From Irineochytrium annulatum (lineage: Eukaryota > Chytridiomycota > Chytridiomycetes > Chytridiales > Chytridiaceae), in NCBI GenBank assembly GCA_027600665.1, contig JADGJL010000925.1, forward strand, positions 1-11,975: a DNA stretch of 11,975 bases, read 5' to 3'. A program made the position numbers and the translations under genes. The notes under the pieces are model-generated. The model had not been told where the DNA came from. It made no database searches and saw only the letters and a list, made by a program, of their open reading frames with translations. Positions 1 to 9,848 of this stretch are shown here, one piece after another. Position 1 is the stretch's first letter. Each line of letters begins with the position of its first letter.

Positions 1-18
1 CCTTAAAATCCATCTCCT

Positions 19-1430
19 TTAACCATCCGCCATCTCCCCATACTGCTGCAGCCACCCCATCGCCTCCCTCCGGCTAATCATCCTCCGCATCAGCTCAACC
101 TCCAGCTTGGCTTGCAGCCACCTTCTCGTGATCCCGTCGCACTCCACTAGGCCCGATTCCTTCGAGCTCTGTTCGCCATCTAATCCGACCCCGGAGGCCG
201 GCGCTGCCTTCCACCAGTTCAGCCCGTCAGGCCCTTCCACGTCCATAGAGGCCAGCGACGCGCCAGGGATTGCGGCGAGGAGGATGTATCGCGTCGCGAT
301 CGTGAGGGAAATATCCTTCCCAGAGGCGTCCGTTATCTCCGTGAGCTCGGCGAGGATGTAAGGTGGATCGGGGAGCGAGCGACGGACGGGTTTACGAGGA
401 GAGTCGTTGGGATGCCGGGAGATTTCTGAAGACGAGGGCTGCTTGTTGGGAACAGCGCGGAGGACTTCGGCGGCGAGCTCGGCCTGCAAGGCGGGGCTGG
501 TGACGACGACGAGTCGAAGGATTGTCCCATACGGATCTTCGGGTGGTGGAGGGGCGGCTTGAGGCGTATGCGGCGAGTGCCTGGCGGGCGAATGATCGAA
601 CGATCCGCGCTGCCGCGCCGATAACGCCTGCGCCGACAACACCTGCGCCAAGGGCGAATGCACGCCCGCCGGGGACACGCCCGCCGACCCCGTCTCGGAA
701 GTCGGAGTAGTCGCAATCCTCGACGGCATGTTTGCCAACAACCGGCCCCAGAGCCTCGGGACAGCCCGCTGATCCACCTCCCCCTCCGCCATCGCGGCCC
801 TTCTGCTTTTTAGCTCCGACGGCAGCACTTGGATCTGCGACCCGCCCACCACGCTGATGTGCCCACTCCGCTTCATTCCCCTCAACACGACACCATCCAT
901 GCCGGCCTCGCCCTTCCCCCCGCCGTCACACGAGATGCCAATGCCCTCGCGGAAGAACAAGCCGAGCACGTCGTTCACGGCCACGACGACGCATGTCAAG
1001 AGCGTGGAGGTTGGTGGAGGTCGACGACGGCCCGTCTCCCATTCGGGTCTCAGCGAGACGGAGAGCAGCCAGGGTAGGATGTCCTCAGGCTCGCCCTTAA
1101 AGCGGTTGTAGCCCGGGTATCGCTTCCCGCCTATAGGACGCGGATTATCCGGCAGGAATGCTGTTCCTAATCACGTCATCCGTCAATAAATCGCGATGAT
1201 GATAATGAAGGAAACGTACCTGCAAGCGCGTAAAAGATTCTATGAGGATGCTCGGCCGTCGAGGCCAACGCGGTCAGGATCGTGGACCGGCAGTGGGCCT
1301 CATGCTGCTCGATGCTCCATCGCGACTGCTCAAAGTTCGGAGGGCCTGTGAGAATCTCGCGGCGGGCGTGGTCGAAGCTGAGGACGAGGGAAACGGGCTG
1401 CGAAGGGAGCTGGCGATCAACGCGGGCCAT
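19..1430 (-). CDS. Unrecognised protein of ~452 aa, two exons
   Basis: I do not recognise this protein. The model joins exon 1 (1430-1220) to exon 2 (1166-19) across a 53-nt intron (1219-1167) with donor GTACGT, a TTGAC-like branch site and acceptor TTAG. The phase is kept (1/2), and exon 2 reads 382 codons to a TAA at 21-19. The protein alternates hydrophobic strand-like segments (PVSLVLSFD near residue 13, LLTCVVVAVNDVLGLFF near 126-142, ILRLVVVTSPA near 286-296, ISLTIATRYILLAAIPG in the C-terminal third) with polar stretches. This suggests an alpha/beta fold. A Ser/Pro-rich linker lies at about 223-279, and a basic amphipathic helix closes the protein at about 420-449. No signal peptide or membrane segment is evident. 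The start is uncertain. ATG 1430 is the only Met in frame, yet the same frame stays open, Pro-rich and without Met up to about 1690, so an upstream exon beginning for example at ATG 1687 is possible. The gene is real, but its function is unknown. Confidence 0.65.
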
Positions 1431-1834
1431 TAGGATCTTCAGAGGGTTGGGGACTGGGACGGGAGCACGGACGGGAGCGAAAGGGCTGGGACCGGATGGG
1501 GGAGCGCCGGCCGTGCTGGGGGAGAGGGGGGCGTCCGCGCCGTCACGTTGCGTGCTCGGATTCTTGCAAGGTCGTCGCTGTTCGGGCGGATGCTCGGATC
1601 GGCCTTTTTTCGCTCCGATCGCCCACGCCCTTCCTTCCACTCCCAATCGGCGCGGATCGACTTCGGGGTCCTGCTTGGCTGACTCATTATTTAATTAGCG
1701 CACCAACGACCCTCAGATATAAAAACATGCGTTCATCATATCGCTTGCTTCCTGTTCTTATCTAATCCTTCTCTGTCTACGCACTAAATTGCACTGATAC
1801 TTCGATATGACGCCGAACAATGTCACTGCTGAAG
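1431..1834. other. Spacer between two minus-strand genes
   Basis: About 400 bp between the stop of the SAXO5-like gene and the first in-frame ATG of the leftmost gene. It must hold the 3' UTR of the former and the promoter and 5' UTR of the latter. The half nearest the left gene is GC-rich and open in that gene's frame, so it may be partly coding. The stretch at about 1685-1830 is AT-richer. I see no canonical AATAAA on the minus strand below 1835. Confidence 0.5.
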
Positions 1835-3354
1835 CTAAACGACAAGTGTATAATTCCGCTGGGTCGGCTTCGACGTGTTCAGGCCACGCTCGCGGATCCA
1901 GTTGTACTTGGCGACCGTCGGGTGCATGTTCTGGTACTAAGCAGAAAATATCAGCATACGCAGCCATCAGCTTGGTAACGCTCACGATTTCAGCCTGGCT
2001 GCTCGCGTCCTTCGTGTATTGAAAGCCATTGCCGTTCGTGAAGCCCGACTTTGTAATCATGTCGCACGTGAAGTTTCCCAGGCGAAATCGGTCGACCGGC
2101 ATTTGGAACCTGGCAAGACCGGTTTAGCAAACGACATCAACAAAAGTGATCGTGGCCCACCTGTGCTTTGTCTCTGTCGTGAATCGCTCGTTTGCCATCG
2201 GGTCATTGTCGGAGAAAAACTTCGGGTTGTTGCGGACAGACCCGGACGGCTCCTTTAACCCCGTCCTTACCTCGGTCTCGGCCCTCAACGAGTGCATGGC
2301 CTCCAACGAATCCAGTGGGGCGTGGACGACCCTTAATGAATCGGCGTAAGAACACGAAAGGTCGATATGAAAGCCAATACAAAAACGTACCTCGACAAGC
2401 TTTTGTTGTTCGCCACATCCTTTCGATGCACCCACTCCGCCAAATCCGCATGCCGCAGATGCTCCATCACGGGCTTTTGCAGCAGTCTCGGGTGAATGGG
2501 CTTTCCCGCGTCATCCGTCTTCAACTCATCCCTCGCCCGCGTCGACCGCGTGTAGCTGTCGTCGACCATCGTCGTCGGGTTGTAGTGCTTAGGCGGCTTC
2601 GGTGGCTCGGGTTTTGGGAAGCGCTCGTCCTCACCGGTGCCGATAGATCTGAGATGGCCGGCATTGTGGACGAAGCCGGATTCGGTCGGGACGATCAAGT
2701 GCTTGTCCCAGTGCGGCGGTTTGAGGTTGAGCGCGCCAGAGAGGAAGCTGGAGCGCATTTGGGAGTCTCTCTCTTTGTGATGCTGTTCCGTAAGCAAAGT
2801 GAGTCCACATGGCCGTCTGGCTAAGGTTCAAAAGAGAAGATGATGCGTACACTGCCGTCATCCGTCACGTCGAACTTGGGCAGCCTCGTGAAGCCCGAGT
2901 CCACGACATTCGCGACCCCTCCAAACTCATTTTTTGCCTTCCTGCTCGCCGGCCTCTGGAACTCCTGTGTCGTGACACTGGTCGCGACCTCCGTCCTGAA
3001 GTGCGGCCCTTCGTCCACGTTCCTATCATACTCCACATACGCCAGCACGTTCTTCGTATACCCCGTCTGCTGCTTCGTCCTCTGGCTCGGCGGCACGCCT
3101 TCCCCCCCTTTCCTGCTCGTGACAGTGTGCGTCACGCCGTTGATCGTGCCGCGCAGGAGGAGGTTCACGTCGCCGACGTGCGTGGTCGAGTTGGTCGTGG
3201 AGTAGAAGTGGTGACGGTCCCGCGGGGGCTGGGACGCGATGTAGACGAGCGGGTGGGCCGAGGTGTCGTACGTGTCCTTGACTGGGTTCGGGCCGGGCGC
3301 GAGGGCGCGCGCGCGGTGCCGCTCGCAGACGGTGGTTGGCTCGGGACTCTGCAT
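1835..3354 (-). CDS. SAXO5: SAXO5/PPP1R32-like axonemal microtubule protein
   Basis: Probable ciliary/flagellar protein of the stabilizer-of-axonemal-microtubules-5 (PPP1R32) family, expected to bind axonemal doublet microtubules. The minus-strand exons are 3354-2851, 2782-2391, 2331-2161, 2109-1986 and 1936-1835. The introns are 68, 59, 51 and 49 nt (donors GTACGC, GTACGT, GTGGGC, GTGAGC) and all phases agree. The product is 430 aa, against about 425 aa for the human protein as I recall it. The sequence shows HHFYSTTNSTTHVG at 48-61, EGPHFRTEVATS at 115-126, and KEPSGSVRNNPKFF at 325-338. The last resembles the human KEPTGFSLNNPMY segment. A short motif of the form S/T-G-F/Y/S-T/V-x-N recurs five times: TGYTKN (97), SGFTRL (153), SGFVHN (205), SGSVRN (328) and SGFTNG (377). 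The last exon encodes NMHPTVAKYNWIRERGLN. The start at ATG 3354 follows an in-frame stop at 3372-3370. No transmembrane segment is present. It is divergent from the IQCH-like gene. Another SAXO/MIP family member cannot be excluded. Confidence 0.78.
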
Positions 3355-3423
3355 CGTCGTGTCCTTCGTTCACGAGAGGTCGCGTTCAGGGGAGGGGGGC
3401 TGTGACAATCGCGGGGGATCGAC
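3355..3423. promoter_or_regulatory. Putative bidirectional promoter
   Basis: If ATG 3354 (minus) and ATG 3424 (plus) are the true starts, this 69-bp gap is all that separates the two divergent genes. It would have to hold both 5' UTRs or the shared core promoter. It has no TATA box and carries a G-run at about 3390-3399 and a GACAATC element near 3405. If the IQCH-like gene starts further right, the promoter is correspondingly larger. This is inferred from gene positions only. Confidence 0.3.
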
Positions 3424-6400
3424 ATGGTGGACATCTTATCACGTAAGGGCACCTCGCGGGGACCGACCGAAGTTGACACGCGAGCAAGATCCGATGCAGA
3501 CCACAGCAACCGCCAGGCCGCCGTCGAGGATGTCGAGACGGTCGCCCGACCAAGGCCCACCGATGCCGCTAGTAATCTGCAAAGTGGGTAACCTTCTGCA
3601 TGGAAGTTGCTGAATGTATGTGTGTGACAGCCCTTCACAACCGACCTTCGCGACCGGCCCAACCAGCCGGCCACCCCGTACAGCAGCGCGCTCGGAACTT
3701 GCGAGGAGCCCGGGGGCCGAAGACGTCGCCCCGTGCCATTCACCGTCGAGAAGGAGTCGTGCCACGGCCGCACATGCGTATACAGCCCCGACTTCCCGGA
3801 GGCACCTGGCGACGAGGAAGATGAAGACGTGAAGTCGCGCGCCCGGAGCGCCCCGAACAGGAATGCGGGATCAAGGACATATCTCTCAGAGAGGCCATCC
3901 ACATGTATTCGGCGCGGTAATGAGCCCCTTGCACACCCATCCTCTTCGTTCAACCTCTGAATCAGATCCAGATGCGACGAGGCCCGCATCCAGGCTGCGA
4001 CGCGGCAAGGAGGTCAACTTTGTCTCTGAGTATTCGCATGCCGCGTCTGCGTCGCTCCCGCCGTCCCCGTTGAGGCCATCCCGCCCATCGACTGCCGTCA
4101 CGGTGCGACCCCAAACGGCCAGCACAGTGAACCGCCAAGCACGCGGTGCAACGTGCGCTCAACTGCCATATACATTTGACGGGCGCGACTACGTCTTCGA
4201 CCGTCCCACCTCCTCGCGGCCTCGAACTGCCGCCGACGCGTCCCGCCAGGGCAGCGCGCGCCGAAACGCGTGGAGCACCCGTTCGTCATGGAGAGGGGAT
4301 GTAGCGGTCGCTGCCGAGCCAACGGGGAACGTGGACAATGCGGAGATGGCGATGCTGAGCGACGGCGTCAGGCCGTTGATGGAGCGGGGAGTGTTCCCCG
4401 CTGTCGGCGCCGATTACACGATGGGCGTCGTGAGGGACGAGGTCATCAGGAGCACGTCAGTCAGGATGAGGCCGTTTAAGGAGAAGTTTTGGGGCGCGCT
4501 GTATGACATAGGCCGGTATGAGGGACTGAAGGCCGCCATGGTGAATTACGGATCCGGTGTTAGGAGCAGGGTATGGATCTCAGTATTGGCGCGAAAGCGA
4601 TTGCGACTGACGACCTCTTAGATGTCCAACAATGTAGAGGTGCCGGCCATTCCTCCGCCAACTTTTATTCGCGTCGACTCACAGGTGCCGACGCCAGCCG
4701 TGACCCCAATTCGGGCGCCCTCCGATGTCGATGAAGTGGACGTTAAATCCGAAGGTATGGTCTATTCCGATTTTTCTGCCGGAGTAACCTCTTACATGAT
4801 CGACAGTATCCGACAACCTCACCTCACGCATCAACCTCGAACTCACCGCCCAAACCCCAACGACCCTGAAGACCGCCGCAACACCGTCGACGATGAAAAC
4901 GGAAGCCTCATCCCTTACCCAGGAGGAGTTGAATCCAAATCGGGCCTCATTCGCCGTCAGCATAGGGAACACACTGATGAACTCGTCCGGGTTCGAGCAC
5001 TTTAGGGACACGTCCAAAGTGTCGTTCATCACGATCATGCTGTTCGTGAAGCGTCTGGAAAAGATTTGTAAAATCTGTCGAGGTTCGTATTTGGATTAGA
5101 AACCTGTACTTTTTAACGGGTAACAAGTTCAATGGGCGGAGGTTTCGACGCCGAAGGTGGTTGAGCTGTTGAATACGCCGTGGCTGGAAAGGTTATCGAG
5201 GGAGAATCTGCTTAGCTGCTTGGTTAACCGTGCTGAGGTATGCAAATTAAAGAAATTTCCCTTGTTGACAAGTGGTGCAAGGTTGAGCAAGCAATCCGCA
5301 AGTCCGGAAAGCGTTTTGACACAGATTACACAACGTTCGACGCGGACAAGAGGGTGAAGGAGACGATCATGACGTGGTATCTAAGGTACGAAACGACGGC
5401 GACGAAGTTTGTTTTACTAATATTCACGACAGAAATGTGCACATTCATGTCATCAAGATGATTCGTGCAGGGGAGATGATCATGAGGAAGTACAACGTCA
5501 AGAAGCACAGGAGGTGGTGTCACCGGCGGTACAAGGTTTGAACATGCTGATCGGCCTTGGCATTTTAACGTGCGTAAAGCAACGACTCGTCGGCCACCTT
5601 CAAAATGCTGTGAGGCTTCAGAATGAGATGAAGGAGACGTGGGCGACGAAATACAAAGGGCAGAAGAGGTCGGTCCAAATAACGTTTAGCTAAGTTTAAC
5701 GTTCATGTATAGAGTCGTTATCCATCTCCCGTCTCTCAGCTTTTCGCCGGCCGTGAAATTACAATTTGACCACGCCGACATGATACAGTCGCAGCAGATT
5801 GGAAGGTACGCAATCCCTATGAAGCTGATAATGATAATCATAATAAGGCTAATGGACTTGCACGACCCGAACGTCATCGTCATATTCATATCCTACCAGC
5901 TTGATGAGGAGTACACCGAGCAAATCGAGACGATGATTGGTAACTTAATAACTTCCTCGACTAAGTCTCACCATCAAACTCAGAAAACACGTTTCACACC
6001 GCCAAGCTTGTGACAGACCAGCGCTTTTGGTTGCTTGTGCCGGAGGCTCACCCCTCATTTCCACCTTCGGCATCGATCGCGTCCATCTTGCTGTCGAGCC
6101 CGCAGACGTTGAGGCGCCTAAAGTCGCTATGCGGGGATTTGCCGGCGTTCATTCTGCCAGGCGTGCTGGGCGAAGAAGAAGTTATTCTGAGCTCGGTTAG
6201 TGATACAGCGATTAGTGTGACCCTCAGTTTAAAATGTCGCCTGATATAGATGCTTAATATCCCGCTTATGGGTATATGTGAAACGGAGCAGAAGATTCTC
6301 TTAAGCAAATCCTTGCAGAAGGATATTATTTCAGAATCTGAATGCAGGGCGCCACCAGGTTCGTTCTTCGCGCCATTTTCACATTCATTAACATCTATCC

Positions 6401-9400
6401 GCAGGGAAAGGTAACATAAAGACCGAAGATGATTTCCTCGACACGTTGGAATCGCTGATGGTTGCTAATCCTGAATGCCGACGCTGGATGCTGAAGATCG
6501 ACGGTGTGCTGAACGGCTTCGGCATTGCTTACTTTGGTACATTCCACACCGGCACTCATCTATTAACACCTGCAAAGATCTCCGACATTTCACCAAAAAC
6601 ATCTTCAACCGCGCCCACAAGCGCGCCCTTCTCCTCGTAAACCTGACCCTACATACTAAATACGTCCGCCCCAAAGCCCACTTCAGCTTCCACCGCTACC
6701 TTTTAAAGTTCCTCGAGCACGGCGGCGTCATCGAGGCGGCTCCTCCCGTCCGGACGTATGACGTTGTGGACACCGGCGACGTAATGCTTGACGGTGCGAG
6801 CCTGAACCCACACCCGAATCGAAGCCCGAGCGTGTTCTTGTATATCGAACCGGATGGGAATGCGGTGCTATTGGGAACTGCGGATCAAATTTGCACGAGG
6901 CCTTATGAGTTTTGGGGGACGATCGTGCCGCAAGAGTCTTGTGCAGCGGAGGAGCTTATGGCGGCGGCGGAGAACGTTGCTGCGGCTTGCTATAATCGGG
7001 GTGTTATTGGATACGTTTCGATTGACTTCGTGGTTTGGGATGATTTCGTTCATGTAAGTTTGCTCCTTTATTTAAAGCGGAGTGCTAATTGATTTCAGGA
7101 GAAGCGCGTCATCTGGGCGATCGGCATCAAGCCCTGCTACACCGAGCCGATGACGCATCTTCAGAACTACCTCCTCACGACCAACTCCCACCCCTGCCAC
7201 CCGCCCGGCCGGTCGCCCCACGCCACCGCACCAGACGTCATAACGGCAAACGCTTCGGCAGCGCCGGGCGAGGAACCCTTTCAGCCCGGGCAAATCCTCT
7301 TCGACGCGAACCTTAGCAAGCGGCTTCGCTTAACCTACATCCCGAAGATCAAGTGGATTGACAGAGCGCACGTGGAGATGGTGTCGAATTCTGAAGGCGC
7401 CGATACGAAGATTGCGTGGGAGAGGAGGAGTGGGCTGTATAGCTCGAAGATCGTGCACCCGGGCTTGCGGTACGCGTCACCGTATACGTTGAAGGGGATC
7501 TGTCATGATTCGGGGATAACGTACAATGCAAAGGTGGAATTTAATTCGTCATTTCCATACTAATTAATTAAAGGCAAGAACCGGGTCTTTGCTACTGTTG
7601 GCGGATCGTCGAGGGCAATCATCTTGTGGATTCATGTACGGTGCATTTTTACAAGCGAACTTTAATCCAATGTGCAGGGTTCCCTCGAAAACACCGATGG
7701 GTTGTATTGAGGAGCTATTGAACACAATTGCCATTGTAAACCGAAGACTGCTGACGACGCATCTTGACTGCCACAATAACTTCATGGTAAAGCATCGAAA
7801 GGGTCTGCAATTACTTACACCATTGGAAGGATATCGCAAAGGTTCTTGTGCCTGAGCTCATCAGATTCCGTGCTCGTTCCTCCATGATGCGGAAATCTCG
7901 TCGAGTTGCGGGCGAGCCCGAATTGTTTGATGTCGAATGGAGATATGATCCCAACGCGCTGATCATTCAAGTCACTCATTCTGCACCCGAGGTACATCTG
8001 CACTGTGGCGACGGCGTCTCCATGTCATCTCCGTCCTCGGCACCCCTGAGTCCTATGCTTTCAGCTGCCACTACTCCCAACTTTGGCTCTATACCCGACA
8101 TCATCATCTCTGCAGATATATTTACCCCTGGCCAAGAGGACATTATGGTGGAAGAAGGTCGCCGTGTGGCACGTTCGACGCTTTCCGTTGAAGTTCCCAA
8201 GATGAGTGCTCGAAGTTCATTGCCCGGTACGGTGACGTGGGATGGATCCTACGGGAGCCTATCCACAGTCCGAAGCTCCTTGCGGACGCCGACGATAAGC
8301 GCTCGCTCGTCTACAACGTCGCCTGCTCGAACGCGACTTGCCAACCCCCTGGAGGATCTCCTCCGAACCGTCGTCTTCCTTCCGAACTTCCCAGCCCTTC
8401 TCGGCCATGAGGACGACTTCAACCCGGCCGTGTTCCAGGTGCAAGTGCAGCAGATCCTCGCACGGACTCTCGGCGGTCCGCCCGGCCCTCCTGGCCCCTC
8501 AGGTCACATCGTTCCCCAACCGCCGCCAGTGTCCGTCAACCTAAGCCCGGATCATCCCTTCGTTTCAAACCGTCGCCGCCGATCGAGCGTGAGCCGCGAC
8601 CGCGACACCATCAAGATCCTCAGCGTCCCGATTCCCTCCGTCGTCCAATCCCGTTGTGACCCCAACTTCGCCGACCCGGAGCTCGACCCTCTTCCAATGG
8701 TACCGCAGCACGTCCTCAACGCGCACCGCGTGCCGAAAGGCCTGACCGTAGAGGAGTACATCGACCTAATGGAGCGCGAGGCCGAGATGGAGGACGAGAA
8801 GAACCGGCTTGCCCGCCTGCGCGAGTACGAGGCAGCCGAGCGGAAGCGGATGGAGGAGGAACGGCTGCGGAGGGAGGAGGAGATGATGAGGAAGCGGGCG
8901 GAGGAGGAGGCCGAGCTGAAAGTGTGGATGGAGGCGAGGAGGGCCGCGCTGGAGGGGCACTCACTGCTGGAGCAGGTCGCGATTGAGAGCGATTTGATTA
9001 GAAAGAAGGACGAGGAGGAGAGGCGGGCAAAGATTCAGAGGCAGCTGGCGGAGGAGGAAAGGAAGATGAGGGATAAGACGCTCAAGGACGATCATAAGCA
9101 GCATACTTCAATCAGAGAGTTTATGCGGAGAGCGGAGGCAAAGGGCGGGCTTTACGGGAGGGTATCTGCGGCGCCGGCCGTCGGAGACAGGATTGCGTCG
9201 GCGAAGACGTTTAGGCCCAAAATGAGGGTCGACAGAAAGGTTCGGGCGGTGTCGGCGGCTCCGGGAGCAGGTTCGGTCGGGACGTTCAACGGCAGGAGGA
9301 GGCAGAGCATCAAGGATATGGAGGATCAGATGCTGCCGGCGGAAGAGGCCGCGGCCCCGGTCAGGATCCGACGAGATTCCTGGGCCGAGCACCGCGACTC

Positions 9401-9482
9401 CTTGCTGAAGGGAAACCTGGCATTCCGAAAGATGGCGGAGGATATGTTTGCGATTAAAGACTTTTGGCAAGATGTTGAATAA
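3424..9482 (+). CDS. IQCH: IQCH-like protein with long C-terminal coiled-coil extension
   Basis: Resembles IQ motif-containing protein H, a calmodulin-linked protein known from testis and flagellated cells. Preferred exons: 3424-3587, 3684-3916, 3966-4570, 4622-4754, 4807-5082, 5128-5237, 5282-5385, 5433-5535, 5580-5668, 5713-5805, 5848-5939, 5984-6195, 6250-6358, 6405-6536, 6578-7053, 7099-7533, 7574-7635, 7678-7786, 7842-9482. All phases join, giving 1725 aa. The N-terminus is basic, Ser/Pro-rich and disordered. Exon 5433-5535 (residues 542-576) sits where the IQ motif is expected but is degenerate. The core (about 606-1179) shows RVVIHLPSLSF, FWLLVPEAHP (682), RRWMLKIDGVLNGFG (800-814), GGVIEAAPP (867), IEPDGNAVLLGTADQI (908) and NRGVIGYVSIDF (958), which match recalled human IQCH segments in order; this is an ATP-grasp-like region. 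Residues 1180-1725 are extra: Ser/Pro-rich, a PPGPPGP stretch near 1390, and an E/R-rich coiled coil at about 1480-1595. The stop is TAA 9480-9482. The first three exons are tentative. Using acceptor 3630 instead of 3683 reads a different frame that hits TGA at 3830. Confidence 0.8.
7787..7841 (+). other. Intron that decides whether the C-terminal extension is made
   Basis: A 55-nt interval with donor GTAAAG after a codon-final ATG, a possible branch site ACTTAC at about 7812-7817, and acceptor CAAAG. Splicing joins the IQCH-like body in phase 0 to the 1641-nt last exon. If the intron is retained, translation adds 22 residues and stops at TGA 7853-7855. Its length is not a multiple of three, so splicing is required for the long form. 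Confidence 0.6.
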
Positions 9483-9483
9483 A
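9478..9483 (+). terminator. Poly(A) signal overlapping the stop codon
   Basis: A canonical AATAAA whose TAA is the stop codon of the IQCH-like gene (9480-9482). It implies a very short 3' UTR. A weaker GAATAAG follows near 9537. Confidence 0.45.
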
Positions 9484-9848
9484 TGCATTCCCTGAACCTA
9501 ACAGCACTCGCAACTCCAAAATCTCGATTTATAAGTGAATAAGCATAGTAAAGGTCGACTCTGGCGTCTATGAAAGCGCCGTGAAGACGGCTAACGGTTG
9601 GTGGCGTCGCTTGCCAGGCCATCCGTTGCTCAGGCGCTGCTGGGTAGCAGCCAATATGGTTAACCTAGAGGTGACCAGGTACATCCGAACGGTGATGACC
9701 CTCGGCGTTGCAGAATAGCATCTTTCCGGTGCACAACGTCTCGTTCAGTTGCAGGACGTAGGTGGTGCACTCAGACGATGTCTCCAGTGATCACGCATGA
9801 AGGCCTGATTGTCCTTCCCCTTCAACAGTGCCTAGTACGAGTCCTCGC

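Noticed and set aside
1718..1725. TATAAAAA element on the plus strand
   Set aside because: No plus-strand gene starts downstream; the neighbouring genes are both on the minus strand, where it reads TTTTTATA.
2192..3405. Plus-strand frames of 210 and 198 codons
   Set aside because: They are antisense to well-supported SAXO5-like exons and are Arg/Val-rich without recognisable motifs.
3494..3610. Possible RFX X-box (half-sites GCAAC, GGTAAC and GTTGC), expected in ciliary gene promoters of some lineages
   Set aside because: The half-sites are not arranged as the GTNRCC-spacer-RGYAAC palindrome, and they fall inside the proposed first exon and intron.
3165..3989. Long minus-strand open frame (274 codons) opposite the divergent gene start
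   Set aside because: It overlaps SAXO5 exon 1 in another frame and the IQCH-like 5' exons on the other strand, is rich in Ser and Arg, and resembles no family. It looks like an antisense shadow of GC-rich coding DNA.
7848..9482. The last reading frame as an independent single-exon gene
   Set aside because: It follows the preceding stop closely with no space for a promoter, its first ATG is inside the frame at about 7884, and a phase-matched intron joins it to the IQCH-like body. Kept as an alternative, not as the main model.
9648..9690. Weak resemblance to the U4 snRNA 5' stem-loop (AGCAGCCAATATGGTT)
   Set aside because: The conserved 5' end of U4 is missing and the kink-turn residues do not fit; the similarity is short enough to be chance.
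9690..9812. GTGATGA and CTGA boxes like a C/D snoRNA
   Set aside because: The two boxes are over 100 nt apart, with no terminal stem and no C'/D' pair.
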